Assembly: GCF_018336975.1 (NCBI RefSeq)
Contig: NZ_CP025572.1
Location: 451,204 to 508,219, forward strand
DNA: 57,016 nucleotides
Direction: 5' to 3'
Source of the DNA: Marinomonas sp. CT5
GTDB taxonomy: Bacteria; Pseudomonadota; Gammaproteobacteria; Pseudomonadales; Marinomonadaceae
Under the pieces are notes generated by a model. The model was not told the DNA's origin, did no database searches, and was given only the letters and a program-made list of their open reading frames with translations. Shown here piece by piece: positions 26,353 to 33,667 of the stretch. A program made the translations under genes and the position numbers. The first letter of the stretch is position 1; each line of letters opens with the position of its first letter.

Positions 26353-27108
26353 ATGCTTATGGATAGTTCTAGCCTGCTTTTATTATTGTTCTTTGCGCTC
26401 GGCAGTTACATTCAAGCGATGACGGGATTCGCTTTTGGATTGATTGTCGTAAGCAGTGTATCTGCATTAGGTTTAGCGCCCATTGAAGTAACAGCGTTTG
26501 CGGTGAGCGTGTTAAGTCTTATTAATGCTGGAATTGGGCTTTATGGTGGGCATTGGAAACAGATAAATCGTCGCGCTTTTTGGGGCTTTATTTTACCTTG
26601 TCTACCAGCTATTTTCCTTGGTGTATGGCTGCTTGGTTACCTTGGCGAGAACGCATTAGGCTGGCTTAAATTTAGCTTAGGTTTGTGTATCGTCGTCAGC
26701 AGTTTGGTGATGATGTTACAAGCTCATAGGGTGAGAAAAGAATCTTCTGCGAGGGCTTTTGCTGTCAGTGGCGTAATAGGTGGGGTAATGGGCGGCATGT
26801 TTGCGACTTTTGGTCCACCGATCACTTTCATGATGTATCGCCAGCCAGATGACCAAGCCAGAATACGCGCGACTTTATTAGGTATATTTTGTTGCACGGC
26901 GGCATTGCGCGTGGGATCAGTTAGCCTTTCTCAAGGTGTTGATATCGACACTTGGCTATTATGTGCGCTTGGCTTTCCTGTAGTTGTGATAGCGACCTTA
27001 GTAGCGAGAAAGTTTCCTATGCCTATTTCGGGGCGAGCGATGCGCTTCGTGGCGTTTAGTTTGTTGCTATTGTCGGGTGTTAGCTTGATGTGGCAGGGTT
27101 TTAGGTAG
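26353..27108 (+). CDS. Sulfite exporter TauE/SafE (TSUP) family protein
   Basis: A 251-residue inner-membrane protein with about eight spans in two repeats. The N-terminal FALGSYIQAMTGFAFGLI and internal GVIGGVMGGMFATFGPPITFMMY are the paired TSUP signatures. Members export sulfite, sulfoacetate or related organic anions; here the substrate is unknown. GGGAGGC lies upstream of the start, 60 nt after dctM, so it may be the last gene of the operon. It could export an overflow anion from the pathway. Confidence 0.87.
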   Translation: MLMDSSSLLLLLFFALGSYIQAMTGFAFGLIVVSSVSALGLAPIEVTAFAVSVLSLINAGIGLYGGHWKQINRRAFWGFILPCLPAIFLGVWLLGYLGENALGWLKFSLGLCIVVSSLVMMLQAHRVRKESSARAFAVSGVIGGVMGGMFATFGPPITFMMYRQPDDQARIRATLLGIFCCTAALRVGSVSLSQGVDIDTWLLCALGFPVVVIATLVARKFPMPISGRAMRFVAFSLLLLSGVSLMWQGFR

Positions 27109-27126
27109 ATCCTCTTTAGTGGGTAT

Positions 27127-27162
27127 AAGAGCGCATGACCTTGTGGTGATGCGCTCTTTTCG
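27127..27162. terminator. Terminator after the TSUP gene
   Basis: A 10-bp perfect stem (AAGAGCGCAT / ATGCGCTCTT, 27127-27136 and 27149-27158) is followed by TTCG. It lies between convergent TSUP and GntR genes. Confidence 0.75.
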
Positions 27163-27183
27163 TTTGTTAATTTTTAGAATCAG

Positions 27184-27921
27184 TTAATTGAGTTCAACCT
27201 GATAATGTAGGTCTTCGCTGTTGGCGCGGCTGATTCGGTATTCCACGGTACGTCCGTCTAATGCGCGAGCAGTGCGGGTTACTTCTAATAGCGGTTGTCC
27301 TGCAGCGATGTTTAACACACTTTGGTCATGTTCGTCGGCTAACACAGCTTTTAGTCTGTCTGTAGCTTTGTGAACGGTAATATTAAAATGTTGCTGGTAA
27401 TAGTGATACAGGGAGTGTGGCAACTTTTCTTCTTTATCTAAATCGGTAAAGTAACGATAGGGCAGATAGATTAACTCACGGATGGAAGCCGTATTGTTAA
27501 TTGAACGCACACGATGAATTTCAATAACTTTTTCATCTGACGCGAGATCAAATATCGCTCGTAAGCTTTCGTCCGGTGTGATTAATTGTGTTTCGAGTAA
27601 TTGGGCGTAAGGAAGCTCGGGAATATCACCGTTATCACTTTTGAAATGGAAAAAGTGAAACATCATTTTTTGCAGTGTGTGCTCTGATACAAAAGTGCCA
27701 ACACCTTGACGACGAAATAAGACATTGTCCTCGGTTAATGCGTTAAGTGCCTTTCGAACCGTTCCCTGACTGACGCCTAGCAGGTCTGCAAGTTGAAATT
27801 CACTCGGTAAAATCTCACCGGGCTTCCAAGAACCTTCAATAATTCTTTCCGTAATTAACTCTTGAACCTGTTTATACAGAGGTTTGAAGGTTGGGGATGG
27901 CTGCGGTGTACTGACTGTCAT
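27184..27921 (-). CDS. GntR family regulator, HutC/UTRA subfamily
   Basis: A 245-residue repressor-type protein. N-terminal GntR winged helix (about residues 12-80: LYKQVQELITERII, ADLLGVSQGTVRKALNAL, FRRQGVGTFVSEH), then a UTRA ligand domain (about 95-240) ending with VEYRISRANSEDLHYQVEL. The start is ATG 27921 (AGGG upstream) rather than 28026, since the longer version adds an unlikely leader. Its own upstream region carries the 17-bp site also found before the sugar-acid operon, so it probably represses both and itself. The ligand is likely a sugar acid or pathway intermediate. Confidence 0.88.
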   Translation of the reverse strand: MTVSTPQPSPTFKPLYKQVQELITERIIEGSWKPGEILPSEFQLADLLGVSQGTVRKALNALTEDNVLFRRQGVGTFVSEHTLQKMMFHFFHFKSDNGDIPELPYAQLLETQLITPDESLRAIFDLASDEKVIEIHRVRSINNTASIRELIYLPYRYFTDLDKEEKLPHSLYHYYQQHFNITVHKATDRLKAVLADEHDQSVLNIAAGQPLLEVTRTARALDGRTVEYRISRANSEDLHYQVELN

Positions 27922-27987
27922 GATTTGCCCTGTTGTGTATCGAATAAATTTAGAATACCAGACGTAATAAAAAAATCTGTTATTTTC

Positions 27988-28017
27988 TTGCACTTTATGT
28001 CTTATATAAGATATAAA
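27988..28017 (+). promoter_or_regulatory. Probable promoter of the TRAP dctP gene overlapping the operator
   Basis: TTGCAC (27988-27993) and TATAAA (28012-28017) are 18 nt apart and enclose operator copy 2, a layout suited to repression. Confidence 0.5.
27995..28011. promoter_or_regulatory. Operator-like site, copy 2, between GntR gene and TRAP dctP
   Basis: This site is identical over 17 bp to 21845-21861 (TTATGTCTTATATAAGA, with a 12-bp palindromic core). It lies 74 nt from the regulator start and 148 nt from dctP. Confidence 0.72.
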
Positions 28018-28158
28018 ACAAGACATGACAAGAAAATAGTGAATTTTCTATAAGTAATCTCTTTTGAGACAGGCTTATGAATGACCTATTTATTTGTTTA
28101 CCACTTGCGTGATTCAGAATAAAAAAGTGATCAAAGAATAAAAAACGGAGCCTTCGAA

Positions 28159-29229
28159 ATGAAAAAAACCGCTTTACTAAAAAAGACCACAGCAGCTTTT
28201 GTTCCAACATTAATGGCAGCGAGTTTGTCTCTTGCTGCTATGCCTGCACTGTCGGCTGATTATGATTTCAATATTGTTCATCTTTCTAATACGAGTGACG
28301 AAGATTATGATGGCGCTGTTGTGTTGAAAGACTATGTTGAAGCGCACTCAAACGGTCGTATTCACGTTAATATTTATTCTGGCGGTCAGCTATGTGGTAA
28401 CCCAACAGAATGTATTGAAGCGCTGCAAGCTAACTTGATCCAAGTGTTTAATACCACGACGGGTGGTTTGTCGAATGTTTTCCCAGAGATCCAAGCGCTA
28501 GATATTCCTTATATATTCCCAACAGATCGTGTTGCTGAATGTGCCTTGAATAATGAAATGTTGGTCGGACCAATTCGTAAAGAGTTGCTAGATCGAACAG
28601 GTACTATGCGTTTAATGACCATTGGTAATACGGGCGGCTGGCGTAATTTTGCGACAACCAATAAATTGATTAAAACACCGGCTGATGTGAAAGGTTTGAA
28701 GATCCGTACGATCAACTCGCCTATTCAAATGCAGCTTGTGAAAGCGATGGGCGGCAGCCCAACAGCTGTGCCTTGGCCAGAAGTGTATACCTCATTGGCA
28801 ACAGGCTTGGTGGAAGGCACGAAAAACGGCATTACCGATATTATGGGTATGAAATTTAATGAACATATTAAATATATGACGCTAGATGGCCATGGTTATA
28901 TGGCGTCTATGTGGTGGATGAACAATGACTCATTGAAAGACATGCCAGAAGACCTTCAACACATCATGATGGATGGTTTTGATGCGCTGCGTGAAGTCAC
29001 TACCGTGATGCCTAAGCGTCGTCAGATTGAAGCTTATAACGACTTTAAAGCATCCGGCGGAACAGTGTATGCACCAACAGCAGAAGAAAAAGCCCAGTTC
29101 CAAGAAGCAGCGAAACCAGTACGTGATTGGTTCGTTAATGAATATGGCGCTAAGTGGGTCGAAACCACTGAAAGTGCCGTGAAGTCATGTGAAGCGTCAA
29201 TTAATGAGGCCTACATGGCACAGAACTAA
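28159..29229 (+). CDS. TRAP transporter solute-binding protein (DctP family)
   Basis: A 356-residue periplasmic protein with a long signal peptide (likely cut after PALSA, near residue 33). The family region includes YSGGQLCGN, NKLIKTPADVKGLKIRT and WPEVYTSLATGLVEG. Four cysteines in the mature chain (GQLCG, TECIE, AECAL, KSCEA) could form two disulfides. It is monocistronic, divergent from the GntR gene, and lacks neighbouring permease genes. The DctQ/DctM pair at 24454-26292 has no binding protein, so this is very likely its partner, linked by the shared operator sequence. Confidence 0.9.
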   Translation: MKKTALLKKTTAAFVPTLMAASLSLAAMPALSADYDFNIVHLSNTSDEDYDGAVVLKDYVEAHSNGRIHVNIYSGGQLCGNPTECIEALQANLIQVFNTTTGGLSNVFPEIQALDIPYIFPTDRVAECALNNEMLVGPIRKELLDRTGTMRLMTIGNTGGWRNFATTNKLIKTPADVKGLKIRTINSPIQMQLVKAMGGSPTAVPWPEVYTSLATGLVEGTKNGITDIMGMKFNEHIKYMTLDGHGYMASMWWMNNDSLKDMPEDLQHIMMDGFDALREVTTVMPKRRQIEAYNDFKASGGTVYAPTAEEKAQFQEAAKPVRDWFVNEYGAKWVETTESAVKSCEASINEAYMAQN

Positions 29230-29267
29230 TATTTTTAATCATCTTCTGAACGATGATTTTCCGTTAG

Positions 29268-29293
29268 GCCAGTGCTTGCACTGGCTTTTTTTA
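29268..29293 (+). terminator. Terminator after TRAP dctP
   Basis: The stem GCCAGTG / CACTGGC (29268-29274, 29279-29285) is followed by a run of seven T. Confidence 0.85.
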
Positions 29294-29320
29294 TCTATTG
29301 TTCTTTATTGATTTCAATAC

Positions 29321-30214
29321 TTAGATTTTCGGCACTTGCATTTGAAGGTGGGCGATTAATCTTTTCATGAGAGGTGTTAGACTGTTTTTACGCCATACAA
29401 AGTGGATGTCGAGTTCTGGCAAAATACCATCAATCGGGCGGTAAGTTAAGCCTTCTCGTTGGTCGAATTGTGTGGATTCTGGAACAAGTGCGATGCCCAC
29501 ACCAGCGGCCACTAGGGTTCGGGTTGTTTGAGTCAACCGAGCGATTTGTACAATGTTTGGTTCCACTCCTGCCGTATGGAGAGCATGCATAATCTGATCG
29601 TAAAGGGATGGGTGAGCTTGTCTCACAAAGGAGATAAACGGCAGTTGGTGTAAGCCACTTAAAGGCACACTTTCTTTTTGCGCAAGTGGATGATTCTCTG
29701 GCAAGGCGAGTAGGTGTTTTTGCGTTTCATAGCCTTGGTGTTCTAGGTCGGTGATGTCCATTAGGGGATTAAGGAAGATCATCGCCAAATCGATTTTTTC
29801 TGTTCTTAGGGCATCCAAGGCATGGGTTGTGGTCATTTCTTCTAGATTGAGCGTCACGCCATGATTGTCTTGTTTGAACTGAGCGATGCCTTTGGAAAAA
29901 TGCGGCGTGCCAGCCGCCCAAACAAAACCCAGTGATAGGTTGCCTGATGTGCCGTTGGCAATACTTCGAACTTGTTCTTGTATTTTTTCCCAGTCCTGCA
30001 AAAGGGCCCTTGCCTGAGGTAGTAAGGCTTCTCCTGCAGGCGTCAGAGAGACTTTCTGGCTACTACGCTCAAAAAGTACGGCGCCAATTTCATCTTCAAT
30101 GGCTTTAATTTGTTGTGACAGAGGTGGCTGGGCAATATGCAAGCGAGCCGCAGCGCGCCCAAAATGCAGCTCTTCCGCTACGGTAATAAAATAATTCAGT
30201 TTTCTAAAGCGCAT
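29321..30214 (-). CDS. LysR family transcriptional regulator
   Basis: A 297-residue standard LysR protein: N-terminal HTH (RKLNYFITVAEELHFGRAAARL, QPPLSQQIKAIEDEIG, LFERSSQKVSLT) then an effector domain starting about residue 90. The opening resembles the CatR/BenM-like group (MRFRKLNYFITVAEE). It is divergent from a Gfo/Idh/MocA oxidoreductase gene across 108 nt. A TTAA-N8-TTAA pair in that gap could be its binding box, which is weak evidence. It probably regulates that oxidoreductase gene. Confidence 0.9.
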   Translation of the reverse strand: MRFRKLNYFITVAEELHFGRAAARLHIAQPPLSQQIKAIEDEIGAVLFERSSQKVSLTPAGEALLPQARALLQDWEKIQEQVRSIANGTSGNLSLGFVWAAGTPHFSKGIAQFKQDNHGVTLNLEEMTTTHALDALRTEKIDLAMIFLNPLMDITDLEHQGYETQKHLLALPENHPLAQKESVPLSGLHQLPFISFVRQAHPSLYDQIMHALHTAGVEPNIVQIARLTQTTRTLVAAGVGIALVPESTQFDQREGLTYRPIDGILPELDIHFVWRKNSLTPLMKRLIAHLQMQVPKI

Positions 30215-30322
30215 GATATCTTTTTCATATTAAGCATGTGATTAACATATATTAGACATAATGATGCGCTTTTCCTATCTTAGCCTTACAAAATAATTCT
30301 AAGTTAGTTTAGGTGAGACATC

Positions 30323-31534
30323 ATGAGCAGAGAAAAAATCGACGGACAGCTTTTTAGCTACACAGGCCCAGCCTTTCATTACATCAATGAAGAGGAGCGT
30401 CACTTCTTCGCCAAAGAGCCAGTGCAGTTTCGTGTGAATCTGATTGGTTGCGGTATGATCGGTATGGAGCACATGCGCGTGGCGACTCGCGTTGGTCGCT
30501 CTGCTATCCATGGTGTGTTCGATCTAAACGAGCGCAGCGTAAAAGTTGCCAAAGAAGAATTTGCCAAAATCACCGATGAAGATTTTAAAGTCTACGAAAC
30601 GCTAGAAGCGGCCTGTAATGACCCAGAAGTTGATGGCATTTTAATCTGTACACCTAACTTTACGCACCTTGATGTTTTAAAAGTGGCGATCAAATCGGGC
30701 AAGCACATCTTCATGGAAAAGCCGATGGCGACCAAGTTGGAAGATGCTTACGAAATTACCAAAATGGCGAAAGAATACGGCGCTGTGTTGCAGATTGGCT
30801 TGCAGTATCGCTATAAATCGATTTATTCCGAAGCCATTCATGAAGTGCTAGAACGCAAAGCGGTCGGTGAAGTGAAGATGATCAACATCATGGAACACCG
30901 CATTCCCTTCCTTGATAAAGTAAACCAATGGAACAAGTTCTCTAAATTCTCTGGCGGTACGCTAGTAGAAAAATGCTGTCACTACTTTGATTTAATGAAC
31001 CTGTTTGCTCAATCTCGTCCAGTACGCGTTTATGCTAACGGTTCCCAGTCTACCAATTTCCGTGACTTCGAGTATAAAGGCGAAAAATCCGACATTCTGG
31101 ATAGCGCTTTTGTCACTGTTGAATATGAAAATGGCGTTCGCGCTGGCTTTAACCTTTGTATGTTTGCGCCTATGTTCCATGAAGAACTATTAGTCTGCGG
31201 TGATGAAGGCCGTGTCAAAGCCGCCGAGATTGAAGACTTCAGTGAAAACGCCCGTTTACGTACCGAAATGGAAGTGTTCTGTGGTCAGAATCGTCCCTCT
31301 AAAACCTCGCAACCAAGCTACCCTAAATTGATCGAGGCCTCCGGTCACAACGGTGCAACATGGTTCGAACACATTGCTTTTGCCGATCAAATGGCCGGCA
31401 AGAAGACCAATAGCGCGACCGTGGAGGAAGGCTTCTGGTCTGTTGTGGTAGGGTGTGCCGCGGAAGAATCCGTAAAAACAGGCAAGATCATCGAAGTGGC
31501 TGAATTGCTTAAATCCAAAGGGATTGACCTTTAA
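30323..31534 (+). CDS. Gfo/Idh/MocA family oxidoreductase
   Basis: A 403-residue NAD(P)-dependent dehydrogenase acting on a sugar, inositol or similar polyol. The Rossmann motif GCGMIGMEH lies near residue 40, after an unusual extension of about 35 residues (FSYTGPAFHYINEEERHFF region). The catalytic motif EKPMATKLEDAYEI and KCCHYFDLM follow. C-terminal beta-sheet domain from about residue 160. It stands alone between a divergent LysR gene and a strong terminator. Codon use looks more C/G-ending than its neighbours. Substrate unknown; it lies beside the hexarate operon and may oxidise a uronic or aldaric relative. Confidence 0.87.
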   Translation: MSREKIDGQLFSYTGPAFHYINEEERHFFAKEPVQFRVNLIGCGMIGMEHMRVATRVGRSAIHGVFDLNERSVKVAKEEFAKITDEDFKVYETLEAACNDPEVDGILICTPNFTHLDVLKVAIKSGKHIFMEKPMATKLEDAYEITKMAKEYGAVLQIGLQYRYKSIYSEAIHEVLERKAVGEVKMINIMEHRIPFLDKVNQWNKFSKFSGGTLVEKCCHYFDLMNLFAQSRPVRVYANGSQSTNFRDFEYKGEKSDILDSAFVTVEYENGVRAGFNLCMFAPMFHEELLVCGDEGRVKAAEIEDFSENARLRTEMEVFCGQNRPSKTSQPSYPKLIEASGHNGATWFEHIAFADQMAGKKTNSATVEEGFWSVVVGCAAEESVKTGKIIEVAELLKSKGIDL

Positions 31535-31556
31535 TACTTACTTTACTGTATCGGAA

Positions 31557-31588
31557 AAAAGGGGATGATTAGTGGTCATCCCCTTTTT
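31557..31588. terminator. Terminator after the Gfo/Idh/MocA gene
   Basis: A 12-bp perfect stem (AAAAGGGGATGA / TCATCCCCTTTT) with an 8-nt loop and a T-rich tail lies between convergent genes. Confidence 0.85.
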
Positions 31589-31614
31589 ATTTTCGGTGAG
31601 TTAAATTCGGAGTG

Positions 31615-32337
31615 TTAATGTAGAAAGTAGTCTGGAAACTCATCCTTTAATGACTGGACTCTTGTTAATGTTCCTGATAAATGTTCGCGCATTGAATTAA
31701 CGGCTTCAGTTATATCATTAGCTTCAATGCCATCTATAATCTTTCGATGCGATTCTAATATCGCGCGGATCTTTCCCTCATGAGGCAAGTGTAAGCGGCG
31801 AATGCGATCCATATGTCCAGATCGTGATCGAACTAGTTCGTGGAGTTTTATTTGCCCTGCAGCCTCGAACATTGAACGATGGAAGAACTCATCAAGTTTC
31901 GCAAATAGCATAAGATCCATGCTGTCTCCGGTAGAAACTTGTTCTTGCATATCTACAATCGAGCGAAGGTGTTTGATGAGTTCTTTGTTTGGTTTAAGGG
32001 CAAGGCGTCTAACGACTTCAAATTCCAGTGCTTCACGTAAAAAATGGTTTTGTTCTATTTGCTCAATATCAATGCTGGTGATTTCAGTCCCAGATTGCGG
32101 CTTCACTTTTATTAGGCCTATTTGTTCTAAGCGCAGTAAAGCTTCACGAACCGGCGTTTGACTTACCTGATATTCTTTACATAGATCACCACGAGTTAAT
32201 GCCTTTCCGGGCGGTAACTCTAAATTAATAATTCTGCGTAATAAATCTTCATACACCTTTTCAACGGCGGTTCTTGGTTTGTCACCGACACTTTCTAGGT
32301 AATTCTTAATTAGAAAATTATTACTGTTCTGACTCAT
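31615..32337 (-). CDS. GntR family regulator, FadR/FCD subfamily
   Basis: About 240 residues. Winged helix at about residues 25-95 (VYEDLLRRIINLELPPGKALTRGDLCKEYQVSQTPVREALLRLEQIGL is spread over this segment) and a helical FCD domain with metal-ligand-like Asp/His positions (FAKLDEFFHRSMFEAAG; ILESHRKIIDGIEAND). The start is uncertain: ATG 32337 and GTG 32352 both lack a clear ribosome-binding site; the ATG is used here. It is divergent from the hexarate TRAP operon and probably represses it, with a hexarate or keto-deoxy acid as ligand. Confidence 0.88.
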   Translation of the reverse strand: MSQNSNNFLIKNYLESVGDKPRTAVEKVYEDLLRRIINLELPPGKALTRGDLCKEYQVSQTPVREALLRLEQIGLIKVKPQSGTEITSIDIEQIEQNHFLREALEFEVVRRLALKPNKELIKHLRSIVDMQEQVSTGDSMDLMLFAKLDEFFHRSMFEAAGQIKLHELVRSRSGHMDRIRRLHLPHEGKIRAILESHRKIIDGIEANDITEAVNSMREHLSGTLTRVQSLKDEFPDYFLH

Positions 32338-32437
32338 AGTTGAAAACTTCACATTGGATTTGTTTGTTATATCTACATTATCTCAGAGACTTGGTATAGC
32401 CGAAAGTAGAAAAAGTGTTTGACTCGATAACTCATAT

Positions 32438-32451
32438 ACTAATATATTAGT
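32438..32451. promoter_or_regulatory. 14-bp perfect palindrome in the hexarate promoter region
   Basis: ACTAATATATTAGT lies between the GntR/FCD gene and the TRAP dctP gene, 101 nt from the former start and 67 nt from the latter. It is a plausible operator for the adjacent regulator. Confidence 0.5.
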
Positions 32452-32517
32452 TGTTGTGACTAGTATCAATAAATAGTTACCCTGAAATAATAAAATTAAA
32501 AAATTAGGAGTACCTCA

Positions 32518-33549
32518 ATGCCAATAGTATCTATTCGTAAGGCTGTCGCTGTATTAACCGTCTCAGCTGGAATCGCACTTACCCCCTCTGTTTATGCTGA
32601 AACACTAAAGATTCAAACCAGTTTTAATGCTTCTCATATCAGTCTTACTCGACTTAACCAAATCTGGATTCCTAAACTCAAAGAGATGACAAATGGCGCT
32701 GTAGAGCTAGAGTTATTGCCGATTGGTTCTGTGGTAGCTCATAAAGAAACGCCAGTTGCGGTTTCTATGGGGATACTAGATGGCGACCTGACGGCAACAA
32801 GTTATTTTGCCGGTAAAGATCCAGCATTCGCTTTAATGGGAGATTTGATCGCTGGGTATGATAACCCATCTCAAATTCAAGACTTCTGTATGAATGGTGG
32901 TGGTAAAGAGTTACTGCAAAAACTGTATGATAAATACGATCCGGGTGTACACGTTATTGGTTGTAGTTCAGAAAAACGTGAAGCCTTTGTCTCTAAAGTG
33001 CCACTGCGAAGTGTGGCCGATTTAAAAGGCTTGAAGGTTCGTTCACCAGAAGGTTTAGCTGCCGATGTGTTTAGACGTGCTGGAGCGGCACCCGTATCTC
33101 TTCCCGGTTCCGAAGTTTATACCGCGCTAGAAAAAAATGTGATCGATGCCGCTGACTCTTCAGCGTATGCCAATAATGATGCTAGCGGTATGCACAAAGT
33201 GGCTAAGTTTCCAATTTATCCCGGTATTCATTCAATGCCATTTATGCAATTCACAATAACGGATAGCAAGTGGGAATCTTTATCTAAAGCAAATCAGCAA
33301 GCGCTGACCACATGGTTCACCAGCGCTTATGATGATTTACGTGTGTATTTGGATGCGAAAGATAAAGAGTTAGTCGCGCGTGATAAAAAAGCGGGTGATA
33401 TTACGGTTATTGATTGGTCTCAAGCAGAACGCGATAAGTTCCGTAAAATTGCGCAAACAGCATGGAGCGCGTTTGCAGCGGCTTCTCCTTTAGCTCAAGA
33501 AGTATATGACGCACACGTTGCTTATATGAAGAGTCATGGTTTGTTATAG
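32518..33549 (+). CDS. TRAP transporter solute-binding protein (DctP family), hexarate operon
   Basis: A 343-residue protein with a signal peptide cut near SVYA (residue 27). VPLRSVADLKGLKVRSPEGLAADVF and the GSEVYTALEKNVIDAAD segment are DctP landmarks; the conserved Arg is in KVRSPE. Two cysteines (DFCMNG, IGCSSE) may pair. TTAGGAG precedes the start. It is the first gene of the operon that continues with a fused DctQM permease and the glucarate pathway, so D-glucarate or galactarate is the expected ligand. Confidence 0.9.
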   Translation: MPIVSIRKAVAVLTVSAGIALTPSVYAETLKIQTSFNASHISLTRLNQIWIPKLKEMTNGAVELELLPIGSVVAHKETPVAVSMGILDGDLTATSYFAGKDPAFALMGDLIAGYDNPSQIQDFCMNGGGKELLQKLYDKYDPGVHVIGCSSEKREAFVSKVPLRSVADLKGLKVRSPEGLAADVFRRAGAAPVSLPGSEVYTALEKNVIDAADSSAYANNDASGMHKVAKFPIYPGIHSMPFMQFTITDSKWESLSKANQQALTTWFTSAYDDLRVYLDAKDKELVARDKKAGDITVIDWSQAERDKFRKIAQTAWSAFAAASPLAQEVYDAHVAYMKSHGLL

Positions 33550-33667
33550 GTCATTTTAAGTCACTACGGGTAAATAACAGAGAGACTGATTTCTCTGTTA
33601 TTTATGTCTTCCTAGTTATGTGTCTTAGTGGTGGCGAGTGCTTGCTTCTAAGTAATAAGGTGAGGTT

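Noticed and set aside
27922..28026. 35-residue extension of the GntR/UTRA protein
   Set aside because: It would overlap the operator-like site and promoter, and the ATG at 27921 has AGGG upstream and fits family length.
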